Below are positions 33,236 through 42,781 of a DNA stretch of 64,000 bases, piece after piece. A program made the translations under genes and the position numbers. The notes below the pieces were generated by a model. The model was not told where the DNA came from. It worked only from the letters and a program-made list of their open reading frames with translations, and made no database searches. Numbering within the stretch: position 1 is the first letter of the stretch; each line of letters starts with the position of its first letter. The stretch is from positions 2,508,730 to 2,572,729 of the forward strand of contig NZ_LKAQ01000004.1 of the NCBI RefSeq assembly GCF_001874525.1, in the 5' to 3' direction. The DNA comes from Pseudodesulfovibrio hydrargyri. GTDB taxonomy: Bacteria; Desulfobacterota; Desulfovibrionia; Desulfovibrionales; Desulfovibrionaceae.

Positions 33236-34294
33236 CTAGCCGAGCAGCCTGCGCACGTCGTTGAAGATGGCCAGGCTCATGAGCAGGAGCAGGATGAGCA
33301 GCCCCACGCGCATGGACATGGCCTTCCAGCGGTCGTTGAGTGGTCTGCGGAAGACGATCTCCAGGGCGAAGAAGAGGATGTGCCCGCCGTCCAGCACCGG
33401 GATGGGCAGCAGGTTGATGATCGCCAGGTTGATGGAGATGATCGCCATCATGCCGAGCAGGGCGTAGAGGCCGTTTTGGGCGGACTCGTGGACCATCTGG
33501 GCGAGCATGATCGGACCGCCCACGGACTCCACCGGGATGAGCCGCTCGATGATGGACAAGAATCCTTTGACCACCACCTCGGACATGGCCCAGGTGTGCT
33601 GCAGGGCGGTCAGGGCGCCGATGCCCTCGATCGGTTCGTAGCGCACCTGCCCGGCCTGGTTGATGCCGACCATGGGCACGGTGACGTCCTCGCCGAAGAG
33701 GTTCTTGAAGGTGCTGACGTGGGGGGTGACGGTCAGGGTCAGCTTGGCCCCGGCCCGGTCCACGGCCACCTGGAGGGACCTGCCGTCGGCCGCGCGGATG
33801 GTCTCGACCATCCGGGTCCAGGAGTCGATCGGCGCGCCGTCGATGGCCTCGACCATGTCGCCCTTGGCGAATCCGGCCGCCGCGGCCGGGGAGTCGGGCA
33901 GGACCCCGCCCACCAGGGGCAGGATCACGGCCTGGCCCTGGGCCATGACAAGGAACCAGTAGATCAGGAAGGCCAGCAGGAAATTGAAGAGCGGACCGGC
34001 GGCCACCACGCACAGGCGCTGCCAGGCCGGGCGGTGGGAGAAGAGTTTGTCGTCCGCGAAGTCGGTCTCCTCCTCGCCCTGTTCGCCGGCCAGGGCCACA
34101 TAGCCGCCCAGCGGGATCAGGGATATCTTGTAGTCGGTCTTGCCCGAGGTGAAGCCGACCAGCTTGGGCCCGAAGCCCAGGGAGAAGGCCTTGACCCCCA
34201 TGCCGAAGACACGGGCCACGACAAAGTGCCCCAGTTCGTGGAAGAAGATGAGTCCGCCCAGGACCAGGACAATGGCGATGATGCTCGTGATCAT
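33236..34294 (-). CDS. rseP: Site-2 intramembrane zinc protease RseP
   Basis: 352 residues from ATG at 34294 with GAGGAATTC upstream. An inner-membrane protease that cuts transmembrane segments such as anti-sigma factors and signal peptide remnants. HELGH (H19, E20, H23) lies in the first helix; the second metal ligand motif is PVLDGGHI. One PDZ domain (about 110-190; GFAKGDMVEAIDGAPIDSW). Four transmembrane helices. Length is shorter than E. coli RseP (450), which has two PDZ domains, so this is the single-PDZ form. It lies between dxr and tsaB. Confidence 0.94.
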   Translation of the reverse strand: MITSIIAIVLVLGGLIFFHELGHFVVARVFGMGVKAFSLGFGPKLVGFTSGKTDYKISLIPLGGYVALAGEQGEEETDFADDKLFSHRPAWQRLCVVAAGPLFNFLLAFLIYWFLVMAQGQAVILPLVGGVLPDSPAAAAGFAKGDMVEAIDGAPIDSWTRMVETIRAADGRSLQVAVDRAGAKLTLTVTPHVSTFKNLFGEDVTVPMVGINQAGQVRYEPIEGIGALTALQHTWAMSEVVVKGFLSIIERLIPVESVGGPIMLAQMVHESAQNGLYALLGMMAIISINLAIINLLPIPVLDGGHILFFALEIVFRRPLNDRWKAMSMRVGLLILLLLMSLAIFNDVRRLLG

Positions 34295-34367
34295 GAATTC
34301 CTCGTGTCGCCGCGTTGGTGAAAAAAGCGTGCGGCTCGAATGACTATAACCATTTTCAGCTGGTTGG

Positions 34368-35570
34368 CTAGAGGCGGGCCTCGGTTTCCCGCCGGACCTC
34401 GTGGTCCAGGGCCAGGACCGCCTCGGGCGTGGATACGTCCACAGGGGCGTGGCGGTCAAGCCCGGCCTCGATCATGGTCGGTATGTCTGTGAAGCCGATG
34501 CGTTCCCCGAGGAAGGCCTCCACCGCGATTTCGTTGACCGCGTTGAGCACGATGGGGTGGCTCGGTCCGGCGTCGAAGGCCTCGCGGGCCAGGCGCAGGC
34601 AGGGGAAGGCGTCCAGGTCCGGCTCCTCGAAGGTCAAGGTGCCCACCGAGGCCAGGTCGAGCCGGGGCACGTCCACCGTGACCCGCTCCGGGAAGCACAG
34701 GCAGTGGGCGATGGGCACCTGCATGTCCGGGGTGCCCAGGTGGGCCAGCTGGGAGCCGTCCACGTACTCCACCAGGGAGTGGACGATGGACTGGGGGTGG
34801 ACGACCACGCCGACCATTTCCGGCGGCAGCCCGTACAGGTGGCAGGCCTCGATCAGTTCCAGCCCCTTGTTCATCAACGTGGCCGAGTCGATGGAAATCT
34901 TGGCGCCCATGCTCCAGTTGGGGTGGGCCAGGGCCTGGTCGCGGGTGACGGTCTCGAGGAACGCCCGGTCGTGGCCCCGGAACGGGCCGCCCGAGGCGGT
35001 CAGGATCAGGCGCTTGATCTCGTGGTCCGCACCGTGTCCGGCCAGGCCTTGGAACAGCGCGTTATGCTCGGAGTCCACGGGCAGGATCACGGCCCCGGAC
35101 GCCTTGCAGGCCGCGCGGATGAGGTGCCCGCCCAGGACCAGCGACTCCTTGTTGGCCAGGCCGATCATCTTGCCCGCCTCGGCCGCCGCCAGGGTGGGCT
35201 CGAACCCGGCGGCCCCGACGATGGACGAGAGGACCAGGTCGACCTCGTCCATGGCGGCCAGGCGCACGTAGGCCTCGGGGCCGACCAGGAGTTCGGGCGC
35301 GTGGCCGGTCGGCAGGTGGTCGAGAAATTCCTTGCGCGCCGTCTCGTCGAGCACGGCGGCGTAGGCGGGGCGGAACCTGGCGCACAGCGCGGCCAGCTTC
35401 TTTCCGTTGCGGCCTCCGGCCAGGGCCGTGACCGTGAACCGCTCCGGGTGCTTGGCCGCGACCTTCAGGGCCGAATCGCCGATGGAGCCGGTGGCCCCGA
35501 GGATGGCGAGCCTGCGCGGAAAGGGCGGGCATTCCACCGAGGCGGGCCAGGAGGAGATGTAGGTTTTCAT
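34368..35570 (-). CDS. dxr: 1-deoxy-D-xylulose 5-phosphate reductoisomerase
   Basis: 400 residues. Converts DXP to methylerythritol phosphate with NADPH and a divalent metal, the committed step of the non-mevalonate isoprenoid pathway. Visible: NADPH loop LAILGATGSIGDSALKV, NKESLVLGG, PVDSEHNALFQ, LTASGGPF, HPNWSMGAKISIDSATLMNKGLE (substrate Ser/Asn/Lys) and VHPQSIVHSLVEYVDGS. It starts 16 bp after cdsA. The isoprenoid product feeds uppS, encoded in the same cluster. Confidence 0.97.
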   Translation of the reverse strand: MKTYISSWPASVECPPFPRRLAILGATGSIGDSALKVAAKHPERFTVTALAGGRNGKKLAALCARFRPAYAAVLDETARKEFLDHLPTGHAPELLVGPEAYVRLAAMDEVDLVLSSIVGAAGFEPTLAAAEAGKMIGLANKESLVLGGHLIRAACKASGAVILPVDSEHNALFQGLAGHGADHEIKRLILTASGGPFRGHDRAFLETVTRDQALAHPNWSMGAKISIDSATLMNKGLELIEACHLYGLPPEMVGVVVHPQSIVHSLVEYVDGSQLAHLGTPDMQVPIAHCLCFPERVTVDVPRLDLASVGTLTFEEPDLDAFPCLRLAREAFDAGPSHPIVLNAVNEIAVEAFLGERIGFTDIPTMIEAGLDRHAPVDVSTPEAVLALDHEVRRETEARL

Positions 35571-35586
35571 GGGCGGCTCGGCCTGC

Positions 35587-36396
35587 CTAGGGGAAGAACG
35601 GCTGGAACATGGAGATCAGGCCGTAGCAGGGGATGACCAGAAGCAGGCTGTCCACCCTGTCGAGCAGGCCGCCGTGGCCGGGCAGGATGGTCCCGGAATC
35701 CTTGATGTCCAGGGAGCGCTTGAGCGCGGACTCGAAGAAGTCGCCCATCTGGGCGGCCACGTTCAGGGCCATGCCGAGCAGCAGCCACTTCCACCAGGCC
35801 ACCTCGGGCAGGCCGAGGAAGAGCCCCCAGGCCATGGTGCCCACGGTGCAGGCGGTCATGCCGCCGATGGACCCGGCCCAGGACTTCTTGGGGCTGATGC
35901 GCGGCCAGATCTTCCTCTTGCCGAACAGGGAGCCCGCGTAGAATGCGGCGGTGTCCGAGAGCACGGCCGCGCCCAGGACGAGCAGGATTTCCAGCCGGTC
36001 GAAATAGAGGAAGAAATGAAAATTCAACGGGATGTAGAACAGCCCGGCCAGGAAGACGGCCGCGTGGCGGTAGGACGCGGTGACGTCCTTGTTGTAACGC
36101 AGCAGGAAGACCATGGACGAGGCCCAGAAGGCCAGGGCCAGGATGACCCCGGGATAGCGGGCGTCCCCGGTGGTGTAGGCCCCCATGAGCAGGAAGGTGC
36201 AGGCCGCGCCCAGCGACTTGAAGGCGGTCATGGACTGCACGGGCCGGAACATGGAGTAGAATTCCCACAGGGTCAGGACGCTGAACAGGGCGAGAACCGC
36301 GAACAGGACCCATCCCTGGAAGATCAGGGCCAGGGCGGGGAGCGTGGCCAGGACGGCGCTGGTGGCGATTCGTTGCTTGTGCGGGGAGATATCCAT
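35587..36396 (-). CDS. cdsA: Phosphatidate cytidylyltransferase
   Basis: 269 residues with about eight transmembrane helices. Makes CDP-diacylglycerol from phosphatidate and CTP in the inner membrane. The family signature ALKRSLDIKDSGTILPGHGGLLDRVDS is intact near the C-terminus. It lies between uppS and dxr in the conserved cluster. The start MDISPHKQRIATSAVL fits; no clear ribosome site was identified. Confidence 0.94.
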   Translation of the reverse strand: MDISPHKQRIATSAVLATLPALALIFQGWVLFAVLALFSVLTLWEFYSMFRPVQSMTAFKSLGAACTFLLMGAYTTGDARYPGVILALAFWASSMVFLLRYNKDVTASYRHAAVFLAGLFYIPLNFHFFLYFDRLEILLVLGAAVLSDTAAFYAGSLFGKRKIWPRISPKKSWAGSIGGMTACTVGTMAWGLFLGLPEVAWWKWLLLGMALNVAAQMGDFFESALKRSLDIKDSGTILPGHGGLLDRVDSLLLVIPCYGLISMFQPFFP

Positions 36397-36506
36397 GGAT
36401 TATTTCAGCGGTTAATGGTGATTCCGGACTCGGTTCGAACCCGTTTCCTCTACGCTATTTGACGGCAGGGGGCAACTCGCCCGGCCGTCGCGCGGGGGAG
36501 GGGAGC

Positions 36507-37217
36507 CTATGCGCCGTCCAGCTGGTCGCCGGTCTTGCCGAAGCGGCGCTGGCGGCCGTTCAGGTCCGCTATGGCCTTCTCCAGTTCCGTCGGGGTGAAG
36601 TCCGGCCAGTAGATGTCCGTGAAGTAGAACTCGGAGTAGGCGGACTGGAAGAGCAGGTAGTTGGACAGCCGCAACTCCCCGCTGGTGCGGATGACCAGGT
36701 CCGGATCGGGCTGGCCCGCGGTCCACAACTCGTTCGCGAAGACCTCTTCGGTGATCGCCTCGGGCGAGACGCCTTTGGCCGCCAATGCCCGGGCCGCGCG
36801 GAGGATTTCCTCCCGGCCCGAGTAGTTGAGCGCCAGGTTCAGGGTCATTTCCCCGCAATCGGCGGTCTGGCGGATGACGTGCCGGAGCACTTGGCGCACG
36901 GCCAGGGGCATGTCGTCGATCTCGCCCAGGACCTGGAGGCGGATGCCCTGTTCCTTGAGGCTCTTTTCCTCCCGCTTGAGGAAGGTGGTCAGCAGGTCGA
37001 ACAGGGTCCTGACCTCGTCCTTGGGGCGCGACCAGTTCTCCTTGGAGAAGGTGTACAGGGTGAGATGGCGAACGCCGAGCTCGCGGCAGCGGGTGACGAC
37101 GGCGCGGGCCGCCTCGGTCCCGGCCCTGTGGCCGTCGGATCGCTGCAACCCGCGCTGTTTCGCCCACCGGCCGTTGCCATCCATGATGATGGCTATGTGG
37201 GTGGGAATATGCATCAT
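36507..37217 (-). CDS. uppS: Undecaprenyl diphosphate synthase
   Basis: 236 residues from ATG at 37217; a TTG two codons upstream and an ATG one codon downstream also exist. A cytoplasmic cis-prenyltransferase that builds the C55 lipid carrier for peptidoglycan and O-antigen. Conserved regions: HIAIIMDGNGRWAKQRGL (catalytic Asp), GHRAGTEAARAVV, LTLYTFSKENWSRP, LNLALNYSGREEIL, PDPDLVIRTSGELRLSNYLL and SEFYFTDIYWPDF. It sits between frr and cdsA. Confidence 0.97.
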   Translation of the reverse strand: MMHIPTHIAIIMDGNGRWAKQRGLQRSDGHRAGTEAARAVVTRCRELGVRHLTLYTFSKENWSRPKDEVRTLFDLLTTFLKREEKSLKEQGIRLQVLGEIDDMPLAVRQVLRHVIRQTADCGEMTLNLALNYSGREEILRAARALAAKGVSPEAITEEVFANELWTAGQPDPDLVIRTSGELRLSNYLLFQSAYSEFYFTDIYWPDFTPTELEKAIADLNGRQRRFGKTGDQLDGA

Positions 37218-37231
37218 GCTCAAGGATGGTC

Positions 37232-37786
37232 CTAGATTTCGAGGATTTCTTTTTCCTTGGCGGCCATGACTTCGTCGGCCTTCTTGACGTAGTCGTCGGT
37301 CATCTTCTGGACCTCGGCCTCGCTGCGGCGCAGGTCGTCCTCGGAGATGTCCTTGTCCTTTTCCATCTTCTTGAGCGCGTCGTTCATGTCGCGGCGCACG
37401 TTGCGGATGGCGATCTTGGCGTCCTCGGTGTATTTCTTGGCCACCTTGACCAGCTCCTTGCGGCGCTCCTCGGTCAGGGGCGGGATGGAGATGCGGATGA
37501 TCTTGCCGTCGTTGACCGGGTTCAACCCCAGGTCCGAGGACTGGATGGCCTTTTCCACCGCGCCGAACGCGCCCTTGTCCCAGGGCTGGATGGTGATGGT
37601 CTTGGAGTCGGGCACGGACACGGAGGAGAGCTGGCTGATGGGCGTGGGCGTGCCGTAGTAGTCCACCTGGATGGAGTCAACCAGGGCGGTGGTGGCGCGG
37701 CCCGTGCGCAGCTTGCCGAATTCCTTGTCCAGGGCGCCGATGGCGCCGGCCATTCTCTTTTTGCCGTCGTCGAGTACGGTTTGCAT
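37232..37786 (-). CDS. frr: Ribosome recycling factor
   Basis: 184 residues from ATG at 37786 ([19 protein letters not shown]), with CAAGGAGAC upstream, 1 bp after pyrH. It splits post-termination ribosomes together with EF-G. It has the typical L-shape: a long helical bundle ([29 protein letters not shown] and [30 protein letters not shown]) and a small beta domain ([12 protein letters not shown]). Confidence 0.97.
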   Translation of the reverse strand: MQTVLDDGKKRMAGAIGALDKEFGKLRTGRATTALVDSIQVDYYGTPTPISQLSSVSVPDSKTITIQPWDKGAFGAVEKAIQSSDLGLNPVNDGKIIRISIPPLTEERRKELVKVAKKYTEDAKIAIRNVRRDMNDALKKMEKDKDISEDDLRRSEAEVQKMTDDYVKKADEVMAAKEKEILEI

Positions 37787-37787
37787 A

Positions 37788-38507
37788 TTAGTCTCCTTGA
37801 ACAATGGTTCCGATGGTTTCGCCGTTGGCGGCCCTGCGGATGTTGCCTTCCTTGTGCAGGTTGAAGACGATGATCGGCAGGTTGTTGTCCCTGGCCATGG
37901 AAATGGCGGTGGAGTCCATGACGCCGAGCCGCTTTTCCAGGGTTTCCATGTACGAGACGGTTTCGTACTTGACCGCGTCGTCGAACTTGACCGGGTCCTT
38001 GTCGTACACGCCGTCCACCTTGGTGGCCTTGAAAATGGCGTCGCACTTGAGTTCCAGCGCGCGCAGGGCCGCGGCCGAATCCGTGGTGAAGTAGGGGTTG
38101 CCGGTACCGGCGGCGCAGATAACCACGCGGCCCTTGTCCATGTGCCGCAACGCCCGGCGGCGGATGTACGGCTCGGCCACGTCGGCCATGGACAGGGCGG
38201 TCATGACCCGGGTGTCGCAGCCGTTCTTTTCGAGCGCGTCCTGGACGGCCAGGGCGTTCATGACCGTGGCCAGCATGCCCATGTAGTCGCCCTGGGCGCG
38301 GTCCATGCCCTTGGCCGAGGCGGCCATGCCGCGAAAGATGTTGCCGCCGCCGATGACGAGGGCGATCTGCAGGCCGGTGGCGGCCACTTCGGCGATCTCC
38401 TTGGCGAACTGCCCGATGGCCTCGGGCTCGATGCCGAACTGCTGGTCCCCGGCCAGCGCCTCGCCGCTCAGTTTCAGTAGAATCCGCGAATAACGCGTCT
38501 TGGTCAT
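37788..38507 (-). CDS. pyrH: Uridylate kinase
   Basis: 239 residues from ATG at 38507 ([18 protein letters not shown]), AGGGG upstream; the frame is open further but is not coding there. Phosphorylates UMP to UDP in pyrimidine synthesis. Amino-acid-kinase fold with [71 protein letters not shown] and [20 protein letters not shown]. It lies between tsf (with an intervening terminator) and frr. Confidence 0.97.
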   Translation of the reverse strand: MTKTRYSRILLKLSGEALAGDQQFGIEPEAIGQFAKEIAEVAATGLQIALVIGGGNIFRGMAASAKGMDRAQGDYMGMLATVMNALAVQDALEKNGCDTRVMTALSMADVAEPYIRRRALRHMDKGRVVICAAGTGNPYFTTDSAAALRALELKCDAIFKATKVDGVYDKDPVKFDDAVKYETVSYMETLEKRLGVMDSTAISMARDNNLPIIVFNLHKEGNIRRAANGETIGTIVQGD

Positions 38508-38580
38508 TGGTACCCCTACGTGTAAGAAAGGTTGCGATACGATCTCGCCCAAAGGCGATAGCATGTTTTTCAGACAAAAA

Positions 38581-38602
38581 AAACGGGCCGTAAGGCCCGT
38601 TT
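38581..38602 (-). terminator. Terminator or attenuator after tsf
   Basis: The 9-bp stem AAACGGGCC/GGCCCGTTT with GTAA loop is followed on the minus strand by a T-rich stretch (TTTTTGTCTG). It lies between tsf and pyrH, about 75 bp before the pyrH start, and would set rpsB-tsf apart from the downstream genes. Confidence 0.8.
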
Positions 38603-38622
38603 TCATTTTTTCGGCTGTTCGG

Positions 38623-39432
38623 TTACTCGGCCTTTTCACCGAGCGCCAAGCGGTGGAAGCTGGCCACGGTGCCGCCCTTGAGGATCTGCTTGATGGTCTG
38701 CTTGTCGTCCTTGATGAAGGCTTGTTCGATCAGGCAGACGTCCTTGTAGAACTTGTTCAGGCGGCCGGTAACGATCTTTTCGGCGATGGCTTCGGGCTTG
38801 CCCTCGTCCATGGCCTGCTTGAGATACAGGGCCTTTTCCTTTTCCAGGATCTCGGCCGGGAGCTCCTCGGGGGAGATGCACGCCGGGTTCATGGCGGCCA
38901 CGTGCATGGCCACGTCCTTGGCGACCTCCACGTCGTCGGTGCCGGTCAGTTCGACGATGACGCCCAGCTTGTTGTTGGAGTGGATGTACACGCCCAGCAC
39001 GCCGTCGGTGGAGACCTTGGCGAAGCGGCCCACGCCCATGTTCTCGCCCAGCTTGGCGATCAGGTCGGTGACGTCGGCCACCTCGGCGGGCAGGGCTTCG
39101 GCGTCGCCGGAGGTCACGTCCAGGTCGGCGATCTTCTTGGACAGGGCCTCGGCAAAGGCCACGAAGTCGTCGCCCTTGGCCACGAAGTCGGTCTCGCAGA
39201 GCAGCTCGGCGATGACGGCGGTCTTGCCGTCCTCGGAGACGTAGGGGGTGACCAGACCTTCGGAGGTGGCGCGTCCGGCCTTCTTGGCGGCCTTGGACAG
39301 CCCCTTCTCGCGAAGGTACATGACGGCCTTTTCCTCGTCCCCTCCGGACTCGGCCAGGGCCTTTTTGCAATCCATCATGCCCGCGCCGGTTTTCTCGCGC
39401 AGGGCCTTAACTTGTGCGGCGGTGATCGACAT
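38623..39432 (-). CDS. tsf: Elongation factor Ts
   Basis: 269 residues, GAGGAG before the ATG. Nucleotide exchange factor for EF-Tu. N-terminal UBA-like region [40 protein letters not shown], signature [29 protein letters not shown] and the C-terminal [20 protein letters not shown]. Starts 5 bp after rpsB. Confidence 0.98.
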   Translation of the reverse strand: MSITAAQVKALREKTGAGMMDCKKALAESGGDEEKAVMYLREKGLSKAAKKAGRATSEGLVTPYVSEDGKTAVIAELLCETDFVAKGDDFVAFAEALSKKIADLDVTSGDAEALPAEVADVTDLIAKLGENMGVGRFAKVSTDGVLGVYIHSNNKLGVIVELTGTDDVEVAKDVAMHVAAMNPACISPEELPAEILEKEKALYLKQAMDEGKPEAIAEKIVTGRLNKFYKDVCLIEQAFIKDDKQTIKQILKGGTVASFHRLALGEKAE

Positions 39433-39437
39433 TATTT

Positions 39438-40253
39438 CTACTCCTCGGAAGCGGCTTCGGCGGGAGCCTCGGCCTTCTCTTCGGTTTCGGTTTCCGCAAC
39501 GGGGGCGGCTTCTTCCTTGGCGGCGGCAGCGGCCTTGGCTTCGGCCCTGGCGTTGGCCTCGTAGTCTTTCTGCATGGCGGCGCCCTCGAGGCAGGCGTCG
39601 GCCATGTGGGTGGCGAACAGCTTGATGGCGCGGATGGCGTCATCGTTGCCCGGGATGATGTAGTCGACCAGGTCCGGGTCGCAGTTGGAGTCGACCACGG
39701 CCACGACCGGGATGCCGAGCTTGCGGCATTCCTGAATGGCGATCTGCTCGCGCTTGGGATCGATGACGAAGGCGGCCTTGGGGGCGTCGTTCATGTCCTT
39801 GATGCCGCCGAGCGCCAGGTTCAGCTTCTTGACCTCGCGGTTCATGCCCACGGCTTCCTTCTTGGTGTAGCGGGAGATGGAACCGTCCTCGAACATCTGC
39901 TCGAGGGTCTTGAGGCGGTCGATGGACTTCTTGATGGTCTGGAAGTTGGTCAGGGTGCCGCCCATCCAGCGATGGGTGACGAAGAACATGCCGGCGCGCT
40001 CGGCCTCGGCCTTGACGGACTCCTGGGCCTGGCGCTTGGTGCCGATGAACAGCACCTTGCCGCCCTTGGCCACGGTGTCGACGATGAAGTCATGGGCGGT
40101 GGCAAACATCTTGACGGTCTGCTGCAGGTCCATGATGTGGATGCCGTTGCGGGCGCCGAAGATGTAGGGGCGCATTTTGGGGTTCCAACGGCGGGTCTGG
40201 TGGCCGAAGTGGACGCCGGTCTCCAGCATCTGCTTCATAGTAACGTAAGCCAT
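39438..40253 (-). CDS. rpsB: Small ribosomal subunit protein uS2 with acidic tail
   Basis: 271 residues. S2 signatures: [93 protein letters not shown] and [11 protein letters not shown]. The last 45 residues are an Ala/Glu-rich extension ([24 protein letters not shown]), longer than in E. coli. Good GGAG site. First gene of the rpsB-tsaB cluster, with a promoter candidate at 40345-40373 and a hairpin leader. Confidence 0.98.
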   Translation of the reverse strand: MAYVTMKQMLETGVHFGHQTRRWNPKMRPYIFGARNGIHIMDLQQTVKMFATAHDFIVDTVAKGGKVLFIGTKRQAQESVKAEAERAGMFFVTHRWMGGTLTNFQTIKKSIDRLKTLEQMFEDGSISRYTKKEAVGMNREVKKLNLALGGIKDMNDAPKAAFVIDPKREQIAIQECRKLGIPVVAVVDSNCDPDLVDYIIPGNDDAIRAIKLFATHMADACLEGAAMQKDYEANARAEAKAAAAAKEEAAPVAETETEEKAEAPAEAASEE

Positions 40254-40298
40254 GATAATCTCCTGGGTTTTTCGTCCATCCCGCGGTCCATTAAGGAG

Positions 40299-40316
40299 CC
40301 CGTGCCATCACGGGCC
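40299..40316 (-). promoter_or_regulatory. Hairpin in the rpsB leader
   Basis: The 7-bp stem GCCCGTG/CACGGGC with a 4-base loop lies 45 bp upstream of rpsB. The spacing fits a leader that could serve S2 autoregulation, as known for rpsB in enterobacteria; the sequence shows only the hairpin. Confidence 0.4.
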
Positions 40317-40344
40317 ACCCGGAGTTATGGGCGGGATGTGTGAA

Positions 40345-40373
40345 TTTAAAGTCGGGGGTACTTAACGCATCAA
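40345..40373 (-). promoter_or_regulatory. Sigma-70-type promoter candidate for rpsB
   Basis: Minus strand reads TTGATG, 17 bases, TTTAAA, with matches at 4/6 in both hexamers. It is about 90 bp before the rpsB ATG, just past the end of the AT-rich TPR gene. Confidence 0.5.
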
Positions 40374-40404
40374 GCCGCGCTTGGCAAGGGGCAACATGGA
40401 GCTT

Positions 40405-41598
40405 TTATTTGGTTTGACGGTCGGAACTTAAACGAATTTGATTTTTTCTTATGTCTTCTTTTGTCTGGGAAGGGATATCGGTTTCTTCAAGCCAAGCATC
40501 AATAATGGTAAAATCCCAATTAATAAACGAAGCAGACGCGAGGCTAGAGAGGTGAGTAATCAGCTGATCGCGGTCTGTTCCGATCTTTGATTCGGCCAAC
40601 CATTTTATATAATTCGCCTGATCAATGTACATAGAATTAGCTGACTTTAAGTTCATATCTAATAGGGTCGAAATCGCTTTTTCTGGGCAACCTTTTATTA
40701 AATATGATTCAGCTAAGTTGATTTCTGCTTGGGTAAGGTCGGGGCATATTTCTAGCGCTTTCTGAAAGTCTTTGATTGCCAAGTCGTACTCACTTTTGGT
40801 CAAATAAATAATACCACGATTATTGTATGCCCAAGCGTAACCTGGTTCTTGTTTAATCAAGAGGGAATAATCATCAATGGCTCCGGCTTGATCTCCTAAA
40901 TCTGCTTTGCAATTGCCTCTTTCGAGCAGAACTTCTTTGAAATTACTATCAATTTTAAGAGCATTGTCATAAGCTGCGACTGCCTCAGCGAAGTTGTTTT
41001 TTAATTGATGAGCTCTACCAATCAAGTACCAATCTTCAGCAGTCATTGAATCTTTGTCTTTGACATTCGCTATGCGCTCGCTGTATTCTTCTAATATTTC
41101 CGGTGAGCTGGCGTTGCCTTTTTTGATGTTTGCAGACTCTTCAAGCGCTCTTTTTTTGAGCCAAATAATATCTTGTTCTGCTTTATTCTTTAGTATTGAA
41201 ACATCTTGTTCCATTGCAGATAATTTGTTGAGAAAATAAAATTCAGCATTACGGACACTCTCATCCAGTTGTGATTCGATCCTTTTTGTCATTAAAGCTT
41301 TAATATGTTTGAATCCTAGGATGCTTAAAAGCGCAAGAATAGTAGATACGATTGCTGCAGTCCAGACAGCATGAGATTCAAGAATTTGAATTTGCATTGA
41401 TAAAATTCTGCTATCAGCAGATGAGTCAGTTTTAAGAGTAGCAATCTTGCATGATAAAGCTATGTCTTCATTTTTTAACAACTGAATTTCTTCATGAATT
41501 GTTCGGGGGGTATGAGGCGCGGATGTGGCAGATTGGCAAAGCCCAAAAAGCATTGTTGACATAACTATCACGAATAATATTCGAATACCAAGTTGCAT
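40405..41598 (-). CDS. AT-rich TPR-repeat membrane protein
   Basis: 397 residues from ATG at 41598 with GGGGAGATAAAG upstream; the frame is open upstream but not coding there. Signal-like hydrophobic N-terminus (residues 1-25), a second transmembrane helix (about 75-95; AVWTAAIVSTILALLSILGF), a coiled-coil stretch (about 100-150; MEQDVSILKNKAEQDII), then four TPR units (about 190-320; AEDWYLIGRAHQLKNNFAEAVAAYDNAL and repeats). Base composition is plainly AT-rich against its neighbours, suggesting recent transfer. It lies between the rpsB cluster and the photoproduct-lyase-like gene. Function unknown; scaffold role inferred from TPRs. Confidence 0.8.
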   Translation of the reverse strand: MQLGIRILFVIVMSTMLFGLCQSATSAPHTPRTIHEEIQLLKNEDIALSCKIATLKTDSSADSRILSMQIQILESHAVWTAAIVSTILALLSILGFKHIKALMTKRIESQLDESVRNAEFYFLNKLSAMEQDVSILKNKAEQDIIWLKKRALEESANIKKGNASSPEILEEYSERIANVKDKDSMTAEDWYLIGRAHQLKNNFAEAVAAYDNALKIDSNFKEVLLERGNCKADLGDQAGAIDDYSLLIKQEPGYAWAYNNRGIIYLTKSEYDLAIKDFQKALEICPDLTQAEINLAESYLIKGCPEKAISTLLDMNLKSANSMYIDQANYIKWLAESKIGTDRDQLITHLSSLASASFINWDFTIIDAWLEETDIPSQTKEDIRKNQIRLSSDRQTK

Positions 41599-41650
41599 CT
41601 TTATCTCCCCTAGAAGTATGTGGCGGACTTGATAAAACGCGTATCGAGTA

Positions 41651-42781
41651 TCATATTTTTGATAAAATGCCAATATCTCCAAATCCCCGTCCCATCAGCC
41701 GCTTGCCCAGCCCGCCGAAGTCCTTGGGCGCGTAGCCGAAGACCTCTTTCCAGACCTCGGTGGATTCCATGCAGAAGTAGAGTTGCTCCTCCATGCCGTG
41801 GGCGCGGAGGCGGTCGACCATGAACCGGAACTGCTCCACGCGCAGGGGGCGGAGCAGGCGGGCCTTGCCGTCCAGGCCGGGGACGAATTCATTATATATG
41901 TACGTGGTCTCCGGGAACTTGTCCTCGATGATCGGGTTGAGCTGGGGCATGCAGCGGAAGGAGCCCAGCGACATGTAGGCGATCTGCTCCGGCTTCACAT
42001 AGTCGAAGATGCGGTCGATGATCTCGGCGTAGCCATCGCGCCAGCCGTCGAAGCGGATGATCGGGTCGAAATGCAGGCAGACCTTGAAGCCCGCCTCGGC
42101 GCAGGTCCGGGCCGCTTCCAGCCGCTGCGTCAGGGTGGATACGCCGAACTCCTCGTGTTCGTTGATGAACGGGGCGTTCAGGGACCAGGCGGGCAGGACG
42201 CGGTCCGTGCGCGTGGTCCCGTCCATCCAGGACAGGTCCACCACCTTGGACTTCAGCTCCAGGACCACGTTGTCGTAGTCCTCCAGGAAATGGACCAGGT
42301 CGCGGCTGTAGCCGGTCAGGTGCTCCAGGGCCAGGGAGTCGGTGAACTCGCCGGTGCCGACCCGGTAGCGGGTGTTCCGGTCCGCGCCGAAGCCGTCGGC
42401 CAGTTCGCGGAACAGGTCGTCCTGGTTGGCCCAGACCTTGAGCACCCGGTCCTGGAAATAGGCCTGGAGGATGCAGTAGGAGCAGGCCATGGGACAGTTC
42501 TCGCCGATGTGGATGATCCGGTAACCGCAGCAGTGGTAGGCGCGGGTGCCGGGGCAGAAGCGCAGAAAGCGCCCCTTGTATTCCTTGAGGTATATGGCCT
42601 GGGTATCGCCCTGGTCAAAGACCACGCGGTCCTGGTCGGGCGGGATCACGGTCCACGGGATGTCCGCCCGGCCGCCCTCGGCCAGCCGCTCGCGGACCCG
42701 GCGGGCGATGGGCGTGCCGGTCATGGACTCGTCCACGAACACCTGGCCGATCTTGCGCAGATGGCTGGGCAGCTTAGTCAT
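41651..42781 (-). CDS. Spore photoproduct lyase-family radical SAM protein
   Basis: 376 residues from ATG at 42781; a GTG two codons earlier is possible. Conserved family pattern: VFDQGDTQAIYLKEYKGRFLRFCPGT, then HIGENCPMACSYCILQAYF with the CxxxCxxC cluster (4Fe-4S + SAM), GTGEFTDSLALEHLTGYS, and the late HFDPIIRFDGWRDGY. In spore formers SPL repairs the UV spore photoproduct; this organism is probably not a spore former, so the substrate is uncertain. Its start overlaps the ParB-like gene stop by about 8 bp, and both are on one strand. Confidence 0.85.
   Translation of the reverse strand: MTKLPSHLRKIGQVFVDESMTGTPIARRVRERLAEGGRADIPWTVIPPDQDRVVFDQGDTQAIYLKEYKGRFLRFCPGTRAYHCCGYRIIHIGENCPMACSYCILQAYFQDRVLKVWANQDDLFRELADGFGADRNTRYRVGTGEFTDSLALEHLTGYSRDLVHFLEDYDNVVLELKSKVVDLSWMDGTTRTDRVLPAWSLNAPFINEHEEFGVSTLTQRLEAARTCAEAGFKVCLHFDPIIRFDGWRDGYAEIIDRIFDYVKPEQIAYMSLGSFRCMPQLNPIIEDKFPETTYIYNEFVPGLDGKARLLRPLRVEQFRFMVDRLRAHGMEEQLYFCMESTEVWKEVFGYAPKDFGGLGKRLMGRGFGDIGILSKI

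Noticed and set aside
33228..34013. N-terminal extension of tsaB over 260 codons
   Set aside because: It is the alternate frame of rseP; TsaB similarity begins only at the ATG near 33227.
36432..36441. GGTTCGAACC, like a tRNA T-arm, between cdsA and uppS
   Set aside because: The flanking bases do not form a T-stem, and no acceptor, D or anticodon arms can be drawn on either strand.
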